Shown here one piece after another: positions 59,931 to 64,000 of a stretch of DNA of 64,000 nucleotides. Source of the DNA: Planctomycetota bacterium (lineage in GTDB: Bacteria > Planctomycetota > UBA8742 > UBA2392); NCBI GenBank assembly GCA_020638635.1, contig JACKIE010000005.1, positions 1 to 64,000 on the forward strand. Direction: 5' to 3'. A program made the translations under genes and the position numbers. Every line of letters starts with the position of its first letter. The stretch's first letter is position 1. The notes beneath the pieces were generated by a model, which was not told where the DNA came from, did not search any database, and saw only the letters and a list, made by a program, of their open reading frames with translations.

Positions 59931-60616
59931 GCCAGCACCCGCTCCAGCCACTTGCCCAGCTCGGAGACCATGGGCGCGCTGACTTCGTGGCCGGCGCCGG
60001 GGTCACTGAAGAAGTGGGTGTCTTTGAAACCCAGCGCGGCGCAGTTCTCCAGCGCTTCCTGCGCAAGCCCGGGCGCCACATTCTCGTCCTTGCCGCCATG
60101 AAACTGCGCCAGCGCCACGGTGCGCGGCGCGTCCTGCAGGAACTCGTGCTTGATGCGCCCGGCGACGCAAGCCGCGGCCTTGAAACGCTCCGGGTTGCGG
60201 GGCGCGACGTAGCCCGCCAAGTAGCCGCCCTGGGAGAAGCCCACCACCGCCGAGGTCGCAACCGGGTAGTCCCGGCGTATCAGATCGTGCAGGTCCAGCA
60301 GGTGCTGCGCCGTCGCCTGCATGCTGCGGCGCAGGGCGTCCTGGTCGCCATCGAACAGGTACCAGGCGTGGCCGATTCGGATTTTCTCGGGCTGGCGCAT
60401 CTCGAACGAATGAGGCCCGCGCGGAAACGCCCATATCCAGGGCCGGTCCACGAGCGCCCCCACGAAGCGGCGCATCAATTCCTCGTTGTGGCCCATGCCG
60501 TGCAGCGCGATCACCAGCGGCCAGGCGCGCTCGGGCGAAAAGCCCTGCGGCAGCACAAGGGTAAACGGCACGTGGCTGGTGAATGCGACGGCGCCGTGGC
60601 GGAGACGTTCGTTCAT
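59927..60616 (-). CDS. Alpha/beta hydrolase, phospholipase/carboxylesterase type
   Basis: 229 residues, no signal peptide. The oxyanion region VIALHGMGHNEE, the nucleophile elbow VVGFSQGGYLAG (Ser near 121), the acid in HGGKDENVAP and the His in GAGHEVS make a complete triad of the YpfH/carboxylesterase group. It is coupled by a 4-base overlap to the downstream lipoprotein and is eight bases from the ACP-like membrane protein gene, so the three genes probably form an operon. Substrate unknown. Confidence 0.88.
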   Translation of the reverse strand: MNERLRHGAVAFTSHVPFTLVLPQGFSPERAWPLVIALHGMGHNEELMRRFVGALVDRPWIWAFPRGPHSFEMRQPEKIRIGHAWYLFDGDQDALRRSMQATAQHLLDLHDLIRRDYPVATSAVVGFSQGGYLAGYVAPRNPERFKAAACVAGRIKHEFLQDAPRTVALAQFHGGKDENVAPGLAQEALENCAALGFKDTHFFSDPGAGHEVSAPMVSELGKWLERVLA

Positions 60617-60624
60617 GGCGCCGA

Positions 60625-61167
60625 CTATAGCGAGGGTTGGTCCGGGCCGGGTTCGTTTTTCGCAACCTCGACCACGATCGGCGCGGTCACCACTTCGGGC
60701 TCGGGCGCGCGCATGCGCGGCACCGGGTCACGGTGCAGGGGCGGATTGCTTTCCGAGAGGTCTTCGCTTTGCGCATGGAGCTGCTTGCACAGCTCGCGCA
60801 GGGTGCCGGCGCGCATCACGTCAACCACGCGCACGCGCATGTCGAAGGCGCGTTCCAGCACGGCCGAGAGCTCCCAGGCGTCGAAGTTGACGGCCTTGAG
60901 GTCGGCCGCGATGCGGTCGGTGGGCAGCAGGCGGGTGTGGTCGATACCGAGCGCTCGCCCGACGGCAAGGCGGAAGGCGCGCACGAAGCCTTGAGGTACG
61001 GGAGTTATGGCGCTGACGCCGGCGGTGAATACTTCGTCGGACTGAGGGCTGCGGGACTCGATCAACTCGCGGCGCAGGCGGCGGCGGCGCAGGGCCAACG
61101 ACTCGGACAATCCGAACGACAGCATCGTCACGAGTACCAGCAGAAGGAAGAAGCCTACGTCGCCCAT
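60625..61167 (-). CDS. Membrane-anchored ACP-like protein lacking the carrier Ser
   Basis: 180 residues. One N-terminal membrane helix (MGDVGFFLLLVLVTMLSFGL), a basic juxtamembrane stretch (RRRRLRREL), then a domain (about 60-130) that follows the acyl-carrier-protein helix pattern: LGIDHTRLLPTDRIAADL, NFDAWELSAVLERAFDM, GTLRELCKQL. The position of the phosphopantetheine Ser (DSL in ACP) is Asn94 (VNFDAW), so it probably cannot carry a prosthetic group. A disordered Pro/Glu tail (about 135-180) follows. It is the upstream gene of a three-gene group with an esterase and a lipoprotein. The ACP comparison is by pattern and tentative. Confidence 0.6.
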   Translation of the reverse strand: MGDVGFFLLLVLVTMLSFGLSESLALRRRRLRRELIESRSPQSDEVFTAGVSAITPVPQGFVRAFRLAVGRALGIDHTRLLPTDRIAADLKAVNFDAWELSAVLERAFDMRVRVVDVMRAGTLRELCKQLHAQSEDLSESNPPLHRDPVPRMRAPEPEVVTAPIVVEVAKNEPGPDQPSL

Positions 61168-61229
61168 GAATCCTCCTCGAACATTGTAGCAACGACGAAA
61201 GGTTGCGGGGCTATTCCGGGCACAAACGA

Positions 61230-61255
61230 CAGCGCCCGCCAGGCGGCGGGCGCTG
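61230..61255 (-). terminator. Terminator-like hairpin after the zinc-ribbon gene
   Basis: CAGCGCCCGCC-AGGC-GGCGGGCGCTG, an 11-bp stem, 17 bases downstream of the stop of the minus-strand zinc-ribbon protein gene. On the minus strand it is followed by TCGTTTGTG, a weak T tract. Confidence 0.65.
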
Positions 61256-61271
61256 ACGAGGGTTTCCCGGC

Positions 61272-62789
61272 CTAATCAGGCTGGTAGTCGTTGTACAACT
61301 GGATCCATCGGCGAACGATCGTGTCCGTCTCGCTCTGGCCATCAAAGCCGATGGTGTACACCATGTCCTCTTTCGTCCATTCCTTGTAGACCAGGAACTG
61401 GAAGCACTCCCAGAGCGCGAGTGAAATGTTGTTCTTGGCGCTGCGGTCTTTGCCGTTCACGGCGTCGATCAGCAGGTCGAGCATCGCGCCCATGGCCGCC
61501 TTCTTTTCCTTCTTGTTTGGCTCGCCTTTCACCTGGCTTACGCGGGCGGCGTTCAGCTTGCCGCCGTCTTTCTGAAGTTCCTTGATGCAGTTCACCAGTG
61601 CCGCGTCGGTCGGCATGGCGCCGGTCTTGGCGACGTTGGGCAGGTTGCTGTCCGGGTCGGCGGGCGGGTCCTCCATGCCCGGGTCTGGGTTCTTGTTTGT
61701 TCCGGCGCCCGGGTCGCGCTCTTTCACCGGGTCCCGCATCAGTCCGCGATCATCCTTGCGCTGGCGCGGGGCTTCTTTCTCCTGCAGCTTGGTGAAGGCG
61801 CCCTTGTCGATGAAGTTGACGATCCGGACGTCGGTGCTGCCCTTCGGCGCGCCGAGCCAGAATTCTTTCTCGACGCCGCCGCCCTTGAAGCTGATGAAGA
61901 TCGGCTTGGTCAGGTAGGTCGTGCTGCCGACCGTGACGGTGAAACCCGCGTGCGCCTCCGTGCGGGCCTTTTCCCAGCGGATGTCTTCCGCGCCGAAGTA
62001 GAAGTCCTTGATGTACTCCATCACTCGCTGGCGCAGCCCGTCAGAGCCGTGGGCCGCCTGGCCGATGAACTTGCCTGTGGGGGCGCCGTCGGCGTCCTTC
62101 TCCCAGTCACCGACACAGAGCAGCGCGGCTTCCTTGTAGTCCCAGGCGCCGCCCCAGTTGGCGGCAATCCATGTCGCGTTGTAGCTGGCGTATACGTTCC
62201 AGTCGAACATGCCCTCCAGCGCCGCGGCGTCGCCGTTGCGCAGGGCGGACTCAATGCCTGGGGCCGCCTGCATGGCGGCGTTGATCGGTGCCAGCTTGAG
62301 TTCGTTTTCCTTGGCGACGTCTGCGTCCTTCTTCGCCATCTCTTCCTTGCGCTGCTTGATCTCGTCTTGCTGCTTCTGCTTCACTATCTCCTCGGGCGCT
62401 GGTTTGCTTCCCATCACGACCGCAACCACCACCAGGATCAGCACCACCACACCGACGATTACGCCCACGATCACGCCGGCATTGCTGCCGCTGCGCGGGG
62501 GCGGCCCGTAGCCCGGCTGCTGCTGCTGCGAGTTCTGCATCTGGGCCATGGGGCTGGCGCCGGCCGCGCCAGGGCGTCCGCGCGCGGGACCGCGCGTTGA
62601 GCCGCGCGGAGCAGGACCGCCCGCCGCACGCGGGCCGCCGGCGGGACGCTTGCCGCCGGGTTTGCCGCGCGGCGCGGGCGCGCCGACCTGCACCATACTG
62701 CCGCACTGGGTGCACTGAAACTGGACGCCGGCCTGCAGGCCGGAGCCGTCATATTCCATGCCACATGATGGACAACTGATCGTGCTCAT
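61272..62789 (-). CDS. Zinc-ribbon membrane protein of unknown function
   Basis: 505 residues. The N-terminal zinc ribbon has Cys6, Cys9, Cys26 and Cys29 (SCPSCG and QCTQCG), as in many FHA- and GYF-type proteins of planctomycetes and myxobacteria. A Gly/Arg/Pro-rich linker (about 36-100) follows, then one transmembrane helix (about 103-126), then a periplasmic region (about 130-505) with a short coiled coil and an alpha/beta domain (GDWEKDADGAPTGKFIGQ; IFISFKGGGVEKEFWLGAP). No catalytic motifs known. Function unknown. A hairpin follows the gene. Confidence 0.8.
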   Translation of the reverse strand: MSTISCPSCGMEYDGSGLQAGVQFQCTQCGSMVQVGAPAPRGKPGGKRPAGGPRAAGGPAPRGSTRGPARGRPGAAGASPMAQMQNSQQQQPGYGPPPRSGSNAGVIVGVIVGVVVLILVVVAVVMGSKPAPEEIVKQKQQDEIKQRKEEMAKKDADVAKENELKLAPINAAMQAAPGIESALRNGDAAALEGMFDWNVYASYNATWIAANWGGAWDYKEAALLCVGDWEKDADGAPTGKFIGQAAHGSDGLRQRVMEYIKDFYFGAEDIRWEKARTEAHAGFTVTVGSTTYLTKPIFISFKGGGVEKEFWLGAPKGSTDVRIVNFIDKGAFTKLQEKEAPRQRKDDRGLMRDPVKERDPGAGTNKNPDPGMEDPPADPDSNLPNVAKTGAMPTDAALVNCIKELQKDGGKLNAARVSQVKGEPNKKEKKAAMGAMLDLLIDAVNGKDRSAKNNISLALWECFQFLVYKEWTKEDMVYTIGFDGQSETDTIVRRWIQLYNDYQPD

Positions 62790-62951
62790 TGCTCGCCTCG
62801 GTTAACTGCTGATGGACCAATATCTTAGGAACGGGCTTCCGGGGCGGAAGTTCAGACTGGATCACATTGGCGTCATCCGTGCCTTGCGCGGGCAGAGGCG
62901 TGGGGTACCGCGGGCGTAAGTGCCGGGCTACACTGCGTTTGGAGGTCTGCC

Positions 62952-64000
62952 ATGGACGCTGCTGCCGCGCATGATTACGCCCGCAAACTGATCGACGAAG
63001 CCCACGCCCTCACCGGTGACGAGACCGTGGCCCTGATCGAAAGCCACATTGCTCACAATTACGGCCTGCTCAGCCGCGACCCGGTGGTGAAGGCCGAAGG
63101 CCCATGGCTGTACCTCAAGAGCGGCCGCAAGATTTTCGACGGCGTCGCGGCATACTCGGCCGCGAACCTGGGCCACGGGCACCCCCTGGTGCGCGAGGCG
63201 CTGAAGGCGTTTCTCGGCTCACACGCGCCGACGGTGCTGGGGCGCTTCCTGCCGGACCCGTGGCTGGCGCTGTTCGGGCGCAAGGTCACGCAGATGACCG
63301 GCTTCGACAAGTTCCTGCCCGCCAACGGCGGCGTGGAAGGCCCCGAGGCCGCCTTCAAGCTGGCGCGCCGCTGGGCCCACAAGGTGAAGGGCGTGAAGGG
63401 CACGCCGACCATCCTGTACGCCAACCACTGCTTCCACGGCCGCACGCTGACCGTGACACAGATGTTCGATGAAGACGAAAAGGCCGCACGCGAGGGCTTT
63501 GGCCCCTGGGCCAGCGGCTTCAAGCGCGTGGAGTACAACGACCTGGCGGCCGTGGAAGCCGCCGTGGACGAGCACACGGCGGCGATCATCGTGGAGCCGA
63601 TCCAGGGCGAAGGCGGCATCAACGTGCCCGATGAAGGCTACCTGCGCGCGCTGATCGAGCTGGGGCGGCGCGAGAATTTCCTGGTGATCTTCGACGAAGT
63701 GCAGACCGGCTGGGCCCGCACCGGCGAACTGTTTGCCTGGCAGCACGAGGGCCCGGACGCGCGGCCGGACATCATGTGCATCGGCAAGAGCGTGAGCGGC
63801 GGGTACGCGCCGGTGAGCGGCATATTGGCGAAGGATGAGCTGATGTCGCTGTTCGGCCCGGGCAGCCACGGCAGCACGTTTGGGGGCTGCCCGATCTCGA
63901 GCTGCATCGCCTACGCGGCCCTGCACGCAATCGAGGAAGAGAAGCTGGTGCAGCAGGCGCAGGAGAAGGGCGAGTGGCTGATGGAGAGGTTGCAAGAGTT
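62952..64000 (+). CDS. Class III aminotransferase, ornithine aminotransferase-like (3-prime truncated)
   Basis: 349 codons are visible, cut by the window edge. PLP-dependent fold type I class III signatures: DGVAAYSAANLGHGHPLV, FHGRTLTVTQMF, VEPIQGEGGINVPDEGYL, FDEVQTGWARTGELFAWQHE, the PLP Lys in MCIGKSVSGGYAPVS and GSHGSTFGGCPISSC. The pattern resembles ornithine-oxo-acid transaminases and acetylornithine aminotransferases; these are hard to separate here. The usual NSGAEA motif reads NGGVEGPE, an unusual variant. GGAGG lies upstream of the ATG. The left gap 62790-62951 shows no gene. Confidence 0.85.
   Translation, partial: MDAAAAHDYARKLIDEAHALTGDETVALIESHIAHNYGLLSRDPVVKAEGPWLYLKSGRKIFDGVAAYSAANLGHGHPLVREALKAFLGSHAPTVLGRFLPDPWLALFGRKVTQMTGFDKFLPANGGVEGPEAAFKLARRWAHKVKGVKGTPTILYANHCFHGRTLTVTQMFDEDEKAAREGFGPWASGFKRVEYNDLAAVEAAVDEHTAAIIVEPIQGEGGINVPDEGYLRALIELGRRENFLVIFDEVQTGWARTGELFAWQHEGPDARPDIMCIGKSVSGGYAPVSGILAKDELMSLFGPGSHGSTFGGCPISSCIAYAALHAIEEEKLVQQAQEKGEWLMERLQE

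Noticed and set aside
1..64000. tRNA, rRNA or tmRNA genes
   Set aside because: I found no cloverleaf-like T-loop sequences or rRNA segments in the gaps; a covariance search (tRNAscan, Infernal) would decide.

Overview
The window is a GC-rich chromosomal segment with small intergenic gaps and mostly housekeeping genes. Lipid A genes (lpxB and an LpxH-like phosphatase), several lipoproteins with clear lipoboxes and multi-haem periplasmic lipoproteins indicate a Gram-negative bacterium with an outer membrane. Sigma-54, FHA-domain proteins, a zinc-ribbon/membrane protein, proteins with MYXO-CTERM-like tails, and dense intergenic palindromes (GGGACAGGCACC / GGGGACAGTCACC families) suggest a Planctomycetota- or Myxococcota-like lineage. 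This placement is an inference: no rRNA gene lies in the window, and I see no tRNA, CRISPR array or intact transposase.

Layout. 1-5.5 kb: a long coiled-coil gene whose frame is broken at an A9 run and continues in the -1 frame to the window edge, two paralogous membrane-anchored proteins, dnaB, a 288-bp inverted-repeat element, and queD. 5.5-9.9 kb: a lipoprotein esterase, an XRE-cupin regulator, then a lower-GC island with a transposase remnant, three hairpins, an orphan Rhs C-terminal tip and a surface protein with a sorting tail. 10-18.6 kb: LpxH-like phosphatase, lipase, diguanylate cyclase, mscL, peroxiredoxin, typA, a membrane protein, and a MarR regulator divergent from a fatty-acid desaturase with a palindrome between them. 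18.8-28.4 kb: IMPase, unknown membrane proteins, an MBL hydrolase, a glycosyltransferase, and a sigma factor / PilT-like / PilB-like gene group. 28.4-38.5 kb: FHA-trypsin protease, lon, an AsmA-like protein, an exported protein, rpoN and recR. 38.7-49.5 kb: surface lipoproteins, a CAP protein, a radical SAM enzyme, lpxB, a pseudo-receiver protein, an HD phosphohydrolase and two dihaem lipoproteins. 49.6-64 kb: CPBP protease, FAD oxidoreductase, paired membrane proteins, a probable STAS-FHA fusion, a zinc amidohydrolase-like lipoprotein, a Clp_N/FMN-oxidase fusion, dNTPase, ridA, a membrane-anchored ACP-like protein lacking the carrier serine, a zinc-ribbon membrane protein and a class III aminotransferase cut by the right edge.

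The most unusual signals are: (1) TTGACNNGTCAA, found seven times, always inside genes and always in the same codon phase; (2) a Clp N-terminal domain fused to an FMN-dependent alpha-hydroxy-acid oxidase; (3) an A9 frameshift site in a coiled-coil gene; (4) a Cys-containing C-terminal sorting signal on two proteins, with a CPBP protease in the same window; (5) a PilT homologue with altered catalytic boxes; (6) the pseudo-ACP membrane protein.
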